This document shows, piece after piece, positions 42,471 to 56,142 of a stretch of DNA of 64,000 bases. Position 1 is the first letter of the stretch. Each line of letters starts with the position of its first letter. The stretch lies in assembly GCA_025934635.1 (NCBI GenBank), contig JAICWX010000004.1, positions 7,216 through 71,215 on the forward strand, given 5' to 3'. The notes beneath the pieces were generated by a model that was not told the origin of the DNA, did no database searches, and saw only the letters and a program-made list of their open reading frames with translations. This stretch comes from Streptosporangiaceae bacterium. GTDB lineage: Bacteria; Actinomycetota; Actinomycetes; Streptosporangiales; Streptosporangiaceae. The translations under genes were made by a program, and so were the position numbers.

Positions 42471-42893
42471 GTGGCAGCAACCGACAAACTCGAGATGTTC
42501 CTGGCCGAGCCGCGCAACGTCGTCGTGGCCGGGATCCGCCGCGACGGGCGCCCCCACCTGAGCCCGAACTGGTTCACCTGGGACGGCGAGCGCTTCTACG
42601 TCTCCACCACGCGGAGCCGGGTGAAGTACGCCGTCTTCCGCCGCGACCCGCGGGCCCAGCTGCTCATCGACGACCCGGTCGGCTACCGGGCCATCCTGGT
42701 GACGGCCACGGCTGAGGTCCGCGAGGACATCGAAGCCGAGCTGCCCCGGTTCCGCGCCATCAGGCAGAAGCACGGGCTGCCCGTTCCCGATGACGGCAAG
42801 CACCTGGAGGCCCTGGCGGCGGAAGGCCGGGTCCTGCTCGCCTTCACCCCCGACGGGCCGTCCGCGGGCTGGACGTCCTGGGGCCTGGACTGA
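42471..42893 (+). CDS. PPOX-class F420-dependent enzyme
   Basis: Split-barrel protein of 140 residues. RRDGRPHLSPNWFTWDGERFYVSTTRSRVKYAVFRRDPRA follows the pattern of the F420-binding PPOX family, common in actinobacteria. The start is a GTG at 42471. The stop is 2 bp before the HIT gene start, so the two are co-transcribed. Likely reduces an enone or a similar acceptor using F420H2. The substrate is unknown. Confidence 0.88.
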   Translation: MAATDKLEMFLAEPRNVVVAGIRRDGRPHLSPNWFTWDGERFYVSTTRSRVKYAVFRRDPRAQLLIDDPVGYRAILVTATAEVREDIEAELPRFRAIRQKHGLPVPDDGKHLEALAAEGRVLLAFTPDGPSAGWTSWGLD

Positions 42894-42895
42894 TC

Positions 42896-43372
42896 ATGGG
42901 CGGCCGCGGCTGGCCCGCCGACTGGGACGAGCGGATGGCGGGCAAGGACTGCCCGCTCTGCGGCGCCCTCGGGCGCGGCGACAACGACTATACGGTGGCG
43001 GTCCACACGGGGCAGTTCGCCGAAGTGTGCATGGAACGGCGGACCCGGCTGCCGGGTTACTGCATCGTGGTATGGCGGCACGGGCACGTCGCCGAGCCGG
43101 ATGACCTGGATCCCGGGCAGGCGGCCGGCTACTGGGCGGAGGTGCTCGCGGCGGGACACGCGGTGCGGGCACGGTTCGGCCCGGTCAAGGTGAACTACAT
43201 GACCCTGGGCAACACCGTCCCGCACCTGCATACGCACGTGGTGCCGCGATACCTGGACGACCCGGCGCCCGGCGGCCCGATCGAGTGGGCCCAGATCCAC
43301 TCGGCCGATCCGGTGCCCGAGGCCGAACTGCACCGCCAGGCCGCCGACCTTCGCGGCCTGCTGGCGGGCTGA
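42896..43372 (+). CDS. HIT family protein
   Basis: Protein of 158 residues. Two Cys in CPLCGALG near residue 19 may bind zinc, and HLHTHVVPR (about 108-116) is the histidine triad of nucleotide hydrolases or transferases. Follows the PPOX gene by 2 bp. Probably hydrolyses a nucleotide phosphoramidate or dinucleotide polyphosphate. Confidence 0.9.
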   Translation: MGGRGWPADWDERMAGKDCPLCGALGRGDNDYTVAVHTGQFAEVCMERRTRLPGYCIVVWRHGHVAEPDDLDPGQAAGYWAEVLAAGHAVRARFGPVKVNYMTLGNTVPHLHTHVVPRYLDDPAPGGPIEWAQIHSADPVPEAELHRQAADLRGLLAG

Positions 43373-43389
43373 GTCCCGCGTACCCGGCC

Positions 43390-43653
43390 TTACCCGGCGC
43401 CCGTTCGCAGGCGCTGTAGCACGGCCGGGTCGGCGCCCTCGACGTCGAGGATCTTGGTGCGGCTCGTCGCCCCCGCGACCAGCGTCACGGACCGGCGGGG
43501 GACGCCGAACGCGGCCGCCACGGCAGTCAGCGCCGCCTCGGTCGCCTGGCCGTCCACGGCGCGCTTGCTGACCTGGACGACCAGCGCGCCGTCGCGCTCC
43601 CCGCCGACCCCGGGGCGCGCCGAGCCGGGCCGGACCCACACGGTTATCCGCAC
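43390..43653 (-). CDS. DUF167 (YggU-like) family protein
   Basis: Small protein of 87 residues. ITVWVRPGSARPGVGG, VQVSKRAVDGQATEAAL and VTLVAGATSRTKILDVEG are the DUF167 landmarks. The GTG at 43653 gives the family-typical N-terminus. Convergent with the HIT gene. Function not known. Confidence 0.8.
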   Translation of the reverse strand: MRITVWVRPGSARPGVGGERDGALVVQVSKRAVDGQATEAALTAVAAAFGVPRRSVTLVAGATSRTKILDVEGADPAVLQRLRTGAG

Positions 43654-43701
43654 CGCACCAGTGTGCCGGGCTGCCGTGGGTGGCGATGTGATACTTGCCG
43701 T

Positions 43702-43866
43702 GTGGACACGGTTGGGTTCCCCGTGGCGGGATCCTGGTTTTCGGCTCGGCGGGTGGCTGATGGCATCACGCTGATAACCGAGCCGCATGTGGACCCGCTG
43801 ATCCGCGCGAACCTCTATCACGTCCGCGGCACTGAGGCTGATCTGGTCGTCGACACTCCTCGTTAG
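43702..43866 (+). pseudogene. N-terminal fragment of a metallo-beta-lactamase-fold hydrolase
   Basis: Encodes 54 residues that start like an MBL-fold hydrolase (SARRVADGITLITEPHVDPL, LYHVRGTEADLVVDT) and stop before the HxHxDH metal motif. The GTG at 43702 opens the frame. Truncated by an early TAG, with no continuation nearby (43867-44012 shows nothing), so a remnant. Confidence 0.6.
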
Positions 43867-44012
43867 CGGGGCGAAGCCGCGGTCGCCCGGTCGCCGACTC
43901 GCAGAACAAGCACCTGGAGCATGGCCGGGCGGAGCCACGACGACCTGGGCGGCCCAGTTAACGGTCCCAGGGAAATCATGTCACCGGAAACTAGCTCGAC
44001 CGTCTTCTGGCC

Positions 44013-44945
44013 CTAGCGGGGGTGGGCGGCGAAGAACTGCCAGATGACCTGGGTGGCGTTCAGCGCGGCGGACGGCGGGTCGCTCCCCAGGATCCGCTGG
44101 AGCGCGGGCCGGGGGACGGATCCGGGCCACTGGTGGCCCGCGCCGGCGATGGTGATCAGCTCGACGGCGCGGCCGCCGGGGCAGGACGCGGTGGATGCGG
44201 TGACTGCGCCCTTGGCGCTGACGGCCGGGGCGGCGCAGTGGTCGATAGCTCGCCAGCGGGCGTTGAGGGACGGCACTGGGGGTCCGTCGATGTGGGCGAC
44301 GCCCTGGCCCTCGCCACCCTGGTAGCGGATGCGCGTGTCGGCGGTGCCGTGGATGTGGATGACCGACAGCGGGTGCGGGGCCGGGCAGCTGCCCAGCTCG
44401 GTGGCGGAATCGGGCCCGATGGCGGCGAAGACCGAGGTGCGGCAGGCCAGCGTGTAGGCCATGATGCCGCCGTTGCTGATGCCGGTGGCGTACACGCGGC
44501 CGGCGTCGACCGGGACCTGGCGCTCGATCGCCGCGACCATGGCGGTGATGAAGCCGGTGTCGTCGGCGCTCGTCCGGCCCGGCGTGCCGCAGCAGCCGCC
44601 GCCGGTGTTCCAGGCGCGGTTGAGCCCGTCCGGATAGGCGACGACGAAGTGCCCCTGGTCCGCCTCGGCGTCCCAGCCGTAGGAATTCTCCGCCTGGCGG
44701 CCGCTGCCGAAGCCGCCGTGCAGCATCACGACCAGCGGGGCCTTGGCGGGCAGGGACGCGGGCCGGTACACGATGTACGTCCGGCTGACGCCGTCCGCCT
44801 CGATCGAGTGCGTGGAGGAACCCGCCGGGAGGGCCGGCGACGCGGACGGGCCGGCGACGCGGGCGGCGGCCCCGCCGCAGCCGGACAGGCCGGTCACCGC
44901 CAGCAGGGCGCCGACGGCGAGCGAGAGCTGGCTCATGATCCGCAT
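44013..44945 (-). CDS. secreted lipoprotein esterase (PHB depolymerase/feruloyl esterase-like)
   Basis: Exported hydrolase of 310 residues. A signal peptide with lipobox VTGLSGC near residue 17-23 would anchor it to the membrane. The oxyanion segment is VVMLHGGFGSG, the nucleophile elbow ATGISNGGIMAY (Ser in GISNG), and the late His is in IAGAGHQWPG. Esterase_phd architecture: polyhydroxybutyrate or aromatic ester hydrolysis is plausible. Start ATG at 44945 or 44936; no strong ribosome site. It diverges from a MarR regulator, with an inverted repeat overlapping the start region. Confidence 0.88.
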   Translation of the reverse strand: MRIMSQLSLAVGALLAVTGLSGCGGAAARVAGPSASPALPAGSSTHSIEADGVSRTYIVYRPASLPAKAPLVVMLHGGFGSGRQAENSYGWDAEADQGHFVVAYPDGLNRAWNTGGGCCGTPGRTSADDTGFITAMVAAIERQVPVDAGRVYATGISNGGIMAYTLACRTSVFAAIGPDSATELGSCPAPHPLSVIHIHGTADTRIRYQGGEGQGVAHIDGPPVPSLNARWRAIDHCAAPAVSAKGAVTASTASCPGGRAVELITIAGAGHQWPGSVPRPALQRILGSDPPSAALNATQVIWQFFAAHPR

Positions 44946-44961
44946 AAGTGATAATTTATGC
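44942..44961. promoter_or_regulatory. candidate MarR operator at the esterase start
   Basis: GCATAA-N8-TTATGC is an inverted repeat with 6-bp perfect arms and an AT-rich centre. It overlaps the first codons of the esterase if the start is 44945. It is 40 bp upstream of the divergent MarR start. Repression of the esterase by the MarR protein is a natural reading. Confidence 0.5.
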
Positions 44962-45000
44962 AAGGCACTTGTCAAAGTCAAAAGACGACATAATGAGTCT

Positions 45001-45444
45001 GTGGCTGATTCATCACCTCGGGCTGCGGGACAGACCGTACCGGCACTTGTCCAGGCACTTGCGCGATCGGGCACCGAGCGGCTGCGGGCCGAGTTCGCCG
45101 CACAGGGCATGCCCGGGCTGCGCCCGCTGCACGCCGTGCTGCTGGTCCCCCTCCTCGGCGGCGGGCGGCACGCCTCGGACCTGGCCGAGACGCTGGGGGT
45201 ATCGCGCCAGGCGGTCGCCCAGGTGGTCACCCGCCTAGAGCAGGACGGTTACCTCACCCGGGTCACCGACCCGGGCGACGCCCGGGCCAAGCTGATCTGC
45301 CTGACCCCGCGCGGCCGGTCCGCGCTGCGCGCCATGCGCGCGACCGGGCTGGCTGTCGAGGGCGAATGGCGGGAGCACCTGGGGGCCGAGCGGCTGGCCG
45401 CCTTCCGCGACACGCTGGTAGCCCTGCTGGCCGCGGGCCGGTAA
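45001..45444 (+). CDS. MarR family transcriptional regulator
   Basis: Winged-helix regulator of 147 residues. HASDLAETLGVSRQAVAQVVTRLEQDGYLTRVTDPGDARAK is the DNA-binding core. I used the GTG at 45001; an ATG at 44937 in the same frame would place the operator inside the coding region and gives a Lys-rich N-terminus of no family character. Divergent from the esterase. Likely controls it. Confidence 0.88.
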   Translation: MADSSPRAAGQTVPALVQALARSGTERLRAEFAAQGMPGLRPLHAVLLVPLLGGGRHASDLAETLGVSRQAVAQVVTRLEQDGYLTRVTDPGDARAKLICLTPRGRSALRAMRATGLAVEGEWREHLGAERLAAFRDTLVALLAAGR

Positions 45445-45534
45445 GGCCCCCGGTCTTGCGCGAGGCAAGCCCGGGCCGTCCGGGTACCGGCCGCCTGGAG
45501 ACCTGGCGCCGGGGCAGCCGCCGCGGACCCGCCG

Positions 45535-46479
45535 TCAGAGGTTGGTCTCGTCGGCCGGGATGCCCGCGGGGGCCTGGGCAGCCGGGCCGGTTCCGGTGGC
45601 GTCCGGCACGTCGAGGCCGAGGGTGTAAGCGGTCATCGACAGTGATCCGTAGGCGCAGCCGTCGACCAGGACGCGGGTGGCGTCGCCCGGGTCTGCCGCG
45701 TCGCCCGGGTCTGCCGCGTCGCCCGGTCCCGCCTTGCCCCGGGGCGCCTCGTCCCGGGGTGACTTGTCCCGGGACGAGGCGGCCAGGCCTGCCAGGTACA
45801 GCAGCGGGATGAAGTGATCCGGGGTGGGAACGGCGCTGGCGAAGTCGCGGTGCGCATCGAGCCGGGCGATCTCGGCCGGGTCGGTGAGCATCCGCTCCCG
45901 GGCGTCGGCGTCGAAGCGCTCCGCCCAGTCGAACCCGGTGTCGGCGAGCTGGACGCTGATCCCGGCCAGGTTGTGCACGATGTTGCCGCTGGCGACGATG
46001 AGCACGCCGGTATCGCGCAGCGGCGCCAGCCTGGCGCCCAGGTCGAGGTGGTAGCCGAAGTCCTTGAACTGGTTGATCGACAGCTGGACCACGGGAATGG
46101 CCGCGTCCGGGAAGGCGTGCCGCAGCACCGACCAGGTGCCGTGGTCGATCCCCCAGGAGTCGACGTCCGCGCCGACCCAGGTCGGCTGGACGATGTCGCT
46201 GACCTCCTCGGCCAGTTCCGGGAGGCCGGGCGCGGGGTACTGCACGTCGAACAGTTCCTGCGGGAAGCCGTAGAAGTCGTGGATCGTCCGCGGCCGCGGC
46301 ATCGCGGTGACGGCGGTGGCGTTGATGTACCAGTGCGCGCTCACCACCAGGATGGCCCGGGGCCGCGGGACGGCCTGGCCGAACGCGCGCCAGGCGTGGG
46401 TGTACCGGTTGAGCTCCAGGGCGTTCATCGGGCTGCCGTGCCCGAAGAACGCGGCCGGCATCGGCTGCGCCTTACTCAT
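45535..46479 (-). CDS. class III extradiol ring-cleavage dioxygenase (4,5-DOPA dioxygenase-like)
   Basis: Non-heme metal dioxygenase of 314 residues. FFGHGSPMNAL, VVSAHWY, IDHGTWSVL and ASGNIVHNL carry the conserved histidines of the LigB/DODA fold. A low-complexity Gly/Asp/Ala insertion (about residues 249-267) is encoded by an 18-bp tandem repeat. Would cleave an aromatic catechol ring or, as in ygiD-like members, act on an unknown aromatic. Neighbours offer no clear pathway. Confidence 0.9.
   Translation of the reverse strand: MSKAQPMPAAFFGHGSPMNALELNRYTHAWRAFGQAVPRPRAILVVSAHWYINATAVTAMPRPRTIHDFYGFPQELFDVQYPAPGLPELAEEVSDIVQPTWVGADVDSWGIDHGTWSVLRHAFPDAAIPVVQLSINQFKDFGYHLDLGARLAPLRDTGVLIVASGNIVHNLAGISVQLADTGFDWAERFDADARERMLTDPAEIARLDAHRDFASAVPTPDHFIPLLYLAGLAASSRDKSPRDEAPRGKAGPGDAADPGDAADPGDATRVLVDGCAYGSLSMTAYTLGLDVPDATGTGPAAQAPAGIPADETNL
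45680..45733. repeat. 18-bp tandem repeat inside the dioxygenase gene
   Basis: Three adjacent 18-bp units: two identical (45680-45697 and 45698-45715) and one with three mismatches (45716-45733). In frame they encode repeats of Asp-Ala-Ala-Asp-Pro-Gly-like residues in a surface loop. Length differences among strains are likely. Confidence 0.85.
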
Positions 46480-46858
46480 CCGCGGTCCTCTCGTTCGGCT
46501 GGCCCGCCGTACCGGCCCCGCCCGGCCGGGCCTGGCCCATGACCGGGACGATAGCGGACCCGGCCCGGCCGCTTGGCGGCCCGAGCACGCCGGCTTGCGT
46601 TCCGCTGCGGTGAACGGCCGGCTTACGGGGCGAGTGGTGCCCGTGGTGCGCCTGACACCGGCCGCCGTGCTCTGGGCAGCTCGGTTGACGGCGTCGATGG
46701 AGCATCAATGTCGTTCCCGCGGCATGGATGGGGCATCAATGTCGCGCCGGGAGCCTGGGCAAGGCCGGGCCGGGTGACGGGTGCGGGCTGTGGTGCGGAT
46801 GAGGATCCTGCGGTGCGGACGGGATGCCAGGGGCAGGAAGCCGGCTGGGCGGGGCGGG
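46480..46858. other. 379-bp gap without a supported gene
   Basis: No reading frame here has family character. It contains one direct repeat of 18 bp with a single mismatch: 46696-46713 and 46727-46744 (GATGGAGCATCAATGTCG versus GATGGGGCATCAATGTCG). The SDR to the right ends here and the dioxygenase to the left starts here, so part of the gap may be the dioxygenase promoter. Confidence 0.5.
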
Positions 46859-47638
46859 TCAGTGGCCGGACATGCCGCCGTCGACGGCCAGGGTGATGCC
46901 GGCGATGTAGGAGGAGGCGGGGCTGGCCAGGAAGACCACCACGGTGTCGATTTCGTGCTGCTCGCCCATCCGGCCGAGGGTGGAGGTCTGGGTGATGAAC
47001 TGGTCCAGCATGTCCTGCGGGATCGGGTCGGTCATCTCGCTGCGGAAATACCCGGGTGCGACCGCGTTGACCCGGATCCCGCGGCGGCCCGACCACTGCT
47101 GGTTCAGGTCGCGGGTCAGCCCCATGAGCCCGGCTTTGCTGGCCGCGTAGGCCGCCTGCGGCCAGAAGGACTTCACCAGGCCGAGCAGGCTGGCGATGTT
47201 GACGATGGACGAGCCGGGCGGCATGACGCGCGCGGCCGCCTGGGCCATCCAGTAGGCGCCCATCAAGTTGACGTCGACGACCTGGCGGAACTGCTCCGGG
47301 GTCTCGCGCAGCGCGGGCACGGCGGTGCCCAGGCCGGCGTTGTTGACGAGCACGTCCAGGTGACCGAAGCGCTCGACGGCCGCCTGCACCGCGGCCTGGC
47401 ACGCCTCGGGGTCGGTGACATCGGTCTCTACCGCGAGCGCGGACCGGCCGAGCTTCTCGACCTCCTGGCGGACCGCATCCAGCCGGTCCGCCCGCCGGGC
47501 GGCCAGCACCACGTCCGCCCCGGCCTGGGCCAGCGCCACCGCGAAGCCCGCCCCCAGGCCGCTGCTCGCCCCGGTCACCAGGGCGACCTTCCCCGCCAGC
47601 GAAAACCGGTCGAGCACCGGGATGTCTGCGTCTGCCAC
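46859..47638 (-). CDS. SDR family oxidoreductase (FabG-like)
   Basis: Short-chain dehydrogenase of 259 residues. TGASSGLGAG nucleotide motif, NNAGLGTAVP, a Ser in NIASLLGL, YAASKAG (catalytic Tyr/Lys), and NAVAPGYFRSEM are canonical. Start GTG at 47638. Leftward, 43 bp after the TetR stop, so possibly co-expressed with it. Substrate unknown, probably a keto-acyl or alcohol. Confidence 0.93.
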   Translation of the reverse strand: MADADIPVLDRFSLAGKVALVTGASSGLGAGFAVALAQAGADVVLAARRADRLDAVRQEVEKLGRSALAVETDVTDPEACQAAVQAAVERFGHLDVLVNNAGLGTAVPALRETPEQFRQVVDVNLMGAYWMAQAAARVMPPGSSIVNIASLLGLVKSFWPQAAYAASKAGLMGLTRDLNQQWSGRRGIRVNAVAPGYFRSEMTDPIPQDMLDQFITQTSTLGRMGEQHEIDTVVVFLASPASSYIAGITLAVDGGMSGH

Positions 47639-47681
47639 TCCCGGATCATCCCAGGTCCCCGGGTGGCGAGGCGGCCCGGGG

Positions 47682-48302
47682 TCAGCCTTGCAGGGCGACG
47701 TCGAGCAGGGTCGCGGCCGCCGTCTTGGCGGCTGCGGTGACGTCAGTGTCGCCGTCCAGGCTCCGTGCCGTCATCGCGCCGTCGTAGAGCAGGTGGATCT
47801 GCCGGGCGAGCATCTCCGGGTCCGGGGCCCCGGCCCCGGCGGCCAAGTCGGTGAGGAAGCCGCGGAACCAGTGCCGGTAGATGCGCGGGACCTCGTAGGA
47901 GGCGGTTTCCGGCTGGGCCTCGGCCGAGGCCCGATTGAACGCGCAGCCGAGGTAACCGGGCCGGGCGAAGGTCTCAGCCTGCGCATCGAACACGCTCAGC
48001 AGGCGCTGCCGCGGGTCGTCGTGCGCCTCGGCAGCCCCTCGCAGCCTGGCCTGCATCGCATCCATCCGGCGCTCGAGGTAGGCGCGGATCAGCTCGTCCT
48101 TGCTGCCGAAGGTGCCGTACAGCGAGGCCCGGGCGACGTCGGCCCGCTCCAGGACCCGGTCGATGCCGACGGTATGCACGCCCTCGGCGTAGAACAGCTC
48201 GTCCGCCGCTTGCAGCAGCCGCTCTCGCGGCGAGGGGCGCCGGGTCCTGACCCGGGCACCGGGCACGCCGCTCGTCATCTCGCTGGTCGTGTCGCTAGGC
48301 AT
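47682..48302 (-). CDS. TetR family transcriptional regulator
   Basis: Repressor-type regulator of 206 residues. HTH at about 18-65 (FYAEGVHTVGIDRVLERADVARASLYGTFGSKDEL). The ATG at 48302 has AGGAGG at ideal spacing. A 16-bp near-palindrome precedes the gene and probably serves autoregulation and control of the downstream SDR. Confidence 0.93.
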   Translation of the reverse strand: MPSDTTSEMTSGVPGARVRTRRPSPRERLLQAADELFYAEGVHTVGIDRVLERADVARASLYGTFGSKDELIRAYLERRMDAMQARLRGAAEAHDDPRQRLLSVFDAQAETFARPGYLGCAFNRASAEAQPETASYEVPRIYRHWFRGFLTDLAAGAGAPDPEMLARQIHLLYDGAMTARSLDGDTDVTAAAKTAAATLLDVALQG

Positions 48303-48317
48303 GACACACACCTCCTG

Positions 48318-48333
48318 GACAGACCGGTCAGTC
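48318..48333. promoter_or_regulatory. candidate TetR operator
   Basis: GACAGACC-GGTCAGTC is a 16-bp palindrome with one mismatch pair, 16 bp upstream of the TetR start. A TATATTGG-like segment follows at 48334. Typical of an autoregulatory TetR operator. Confidence 0.55.
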
Positions 48334-48527
48334 TATATTGGCCGGACGTCCGGATAACGCGAGCCGGCCCGCGAAAAATCCCGTCAATCTGACCTCACGA
48401 CGGGCATAACCCGCGCATTGCGGGTACGGCTGCACATATGGCCCAGGTCACATACACCGGGCTCCGCCGCACCACCGGATAGGGCAGACTCACCGGCGGA
48501 CGCAGGCTCCGCCCAGGAGGTGACATC

Positions 48528-50486
48528 GTGAAACCATTCGTGGTCAACAGCCATGGCCGCTTGGTGTTCCCGGCCAATTTCCTCGGGGACCTGGACTTCT
48601 CGGTACTCGACACGCTCGAGCAGTTCACCGCGGTGATCGGGCGGGACTTCGAGGCCAAGGCGCCGACCGGGACCGACATCGCGGACCGCGTCGACTCCGG
48701 GGCCTACACCCGGCGCTTCGAGCTGCTGCGGGACCTCGGCCAGAACCTGTACTGGGCCAACCGGTACTCGATCACCATGTTCGACCGGCGCCCGACCCGC
48801 TGGCGCGACCTCGCCAAGCGCCGCCCCGACGTCTTCCTGCCCGTGCTCACGCCCTGGGAGGACAGCGAGCGCAAGGTGGCCGCGGTCGAGCATGCCTTCC
48901 GGGCGCTCGAGCCGACGTGGGACGCCCAAGCCGAGGAGACTATCTTCGACCTGCTGTTCGACCTGTTCCGGACCAAGCTTTACCACGCCACTGAACTGCC
49001 GCCGATCAAGCCGACGGTGGCCGAGTTCATGGACCAGCCCGGCGCGCTGACCTTCGTCATGCCCGGCTACGACCCGGACTACCCGGTCTTCAGCACCGAG
49101 CAGATCATGGACGCGCACGAGGACGTGCCCGAGCTCGAGGCGCTGATGCGCTGGTCGATGATGCTGCACAACCAGTACCCGTGGGACCGTTCGGGCACCG
49201 AGCTGCGCGGTCCCGGCGAGATCGGCGACGACGACTTCGTGGTCGCCTTCCACCCGCGCACCCGGGACGTGCAGGCGTTTATCGAGCGGGTGAAGCGCCC
49301 GCAGGCCGCCGCCGGGGGCTCCGCCCGGGTCCGGGCAGAGGAGGTCGAGCCGGTGACGCCCTATCCCCCGGTGCGGGTGCGGGAGGCGTTCGCGGTCCAG
49401 CCGGCGTTCGAGGCGCTGGCGATCGTGCGCGGCGAGCACGTCTGCACCAACGACGACGTGATCAGGAACACCAGCTTCTCCTGGTCACCGATGAGCGCGC
49501 AGGAGATCGCGGCCAAGACCGGCATCGAGCAGCGGCACTACACCAGCCGGGAGCCGGAGGAACTGGCGCTGCACGCGGCCCGGGCCGCGCTGGCCAAGTC
49601 GGGCCGCCGCCCCGCGGAGATCGGCGCGATCCTGGTCAGCACGTGCACGAGCAACCGGCAGATCCCGTCGATCGCGTGCTGGCTGTCCGGCGAGCTCGGC
49701 CTGCGGCAGACGCACGCCTCGGCCGACCTGGTGGCGGCGTGCGCCGGGTTCCCCTACGGGGTTTCGGAGGCCATCCGCCAGCTCCAGGAGGTCCGGCGGC
49801 CGGTGCTGCTGGTCTGCGTGGAGAAGTTCTCTGACAAGATCGGCAGCGTGCGAACCTCGCGGATGATCTTCGGCGACGGGGCCGCGGCGATGATCATCGG
49901 CCCGGCCGCCGACGGGCAGCGCGGGGACGTGGAGGTGGTCCAGACCTACGCGAGCGGCCCGCACAGCGAGGTCAACTCGATCATCTGGCCGAACACCGAG
50001 TTCGACGGCGACATCACCGTGTACGGTCCGGAGGTAAAGGCGCTGGTCCAGCGCTATCTGGTCCAGATGCTCGGCGAGCTCGGCGAGCTGCCGGACCCGG
50101 ACGCGCCGGAGCAGAAGCTGCTGGAGAGCATCGAGCTGATCATCCCGCATCAGGCCAACAAGACCATGATCCTCAACCTGGCCGCCAAGGCCGGGCTCGC
50201 CGCCGAGCAGCTCTACTTCAACGTCGAGAGGATGGGCAACGTGTCCGCTGCGAGCATCCCGATCGCGGTCCACGACGCCGTGCGCGACGGGGTCATCACC
50301 CGGCCGGTTCGGGTGTTCGCCCCCGGGTTCGGGGCCGGCGCCGTCGGCGGGTACGCGGTGATGCGCGTCGACCCGGCGATCATCGCGGACGAGGTGGTGC
50401 TCGACATCCGGGACGCGGACCGGCCGGCCACTGGGGCGGCGGCCGGGGGAACCAGCGACGACATCCGCGCCGCCTTCGGTGAGTAG
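48528..50486 (+). CDS. ketoacyl synthase III-like protein with ~280-residue N-terminal extension
   Basis: Protein of 652 residues. The C-terminal ~350 residues are a FabH-type thiolase fold with the complete triad Cys405 (VAACAGFPYG), His541 (IPHQANK) and Asn571 (RMGNVSAAS). The first ~280 residues are helical and acidic, with aromatic-rich strings (NLYWANRYSITMFDRRP), and match no domain I can name. The ATG is preceded by AGGAGG. The stop is 3 bp before a giant acyl-CoA carboxylase, so both are surely co-transcribed: the carboxylase would supply malonyl-type units to the synthase. Chain initiation or elongation of an unusual lipid or polyketide is inferred. Confidence 0.85.
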   Translation: MKPFVVNSHGRLVFPANFLGDLDFSVLDTLEQFTAVIGRDFEAKAPTGTDIADRVDSGAYTRRFELLRDLGQNLYWANRYSITMFDRRPTRWRDLAKRRPDVFLPVLTPWEDSERKVAAVEHAFRALEPTWDAQAEETIFDLLFDLFRTKLYHATELPPIKPTVAEFMDQPGALTFVMPGYDPDYPVFSTEQIMDAHEDVPELEALMRWSMMLHNQYPWDRSGTELRGPGEIGDDDFVVAFHPRTRDVQAFIERVKRPQAAAGGSARVRAEEVEPVTPYPPVRVREAFAVQPAFEALAIVRGEHVCTNDDVIRNTSFSWSPMSAQEIAAKTGIEQRHYTSREPEELALHAARAALAKSGRRPAEIGAILVSTCTSNRQIPSIACWLSGELGLRQTHASADLVAACAGFPYGVSEAIRQLQEVRRPVLLVCVEKFSDKIGSVRTSRMIFGDGAAAMIIGPAADGQRGDVEVVQTYASGPHSEVNSIIWPNTEFDGDITVYGPEVKALVQRYLVQMLGELGELPDPDAPEQKLLESIELIIPHQANKTMILNLAAKAGLAAEQLYFNVERMGNVSAASIPIAVHDAVRDGVITRPVRVFAPGFGAGAVGGYAVMRVDPAIIADEVVLDIRDADRPATGAAAGGTSDDIRAAFGE

Positions 50487-50489
50487 CCG

Positions 50490-56120
<5,631 letters not shown>

Positions 56121-56142
56121 CGGCGAGGCTAGGCTCGGCGGG

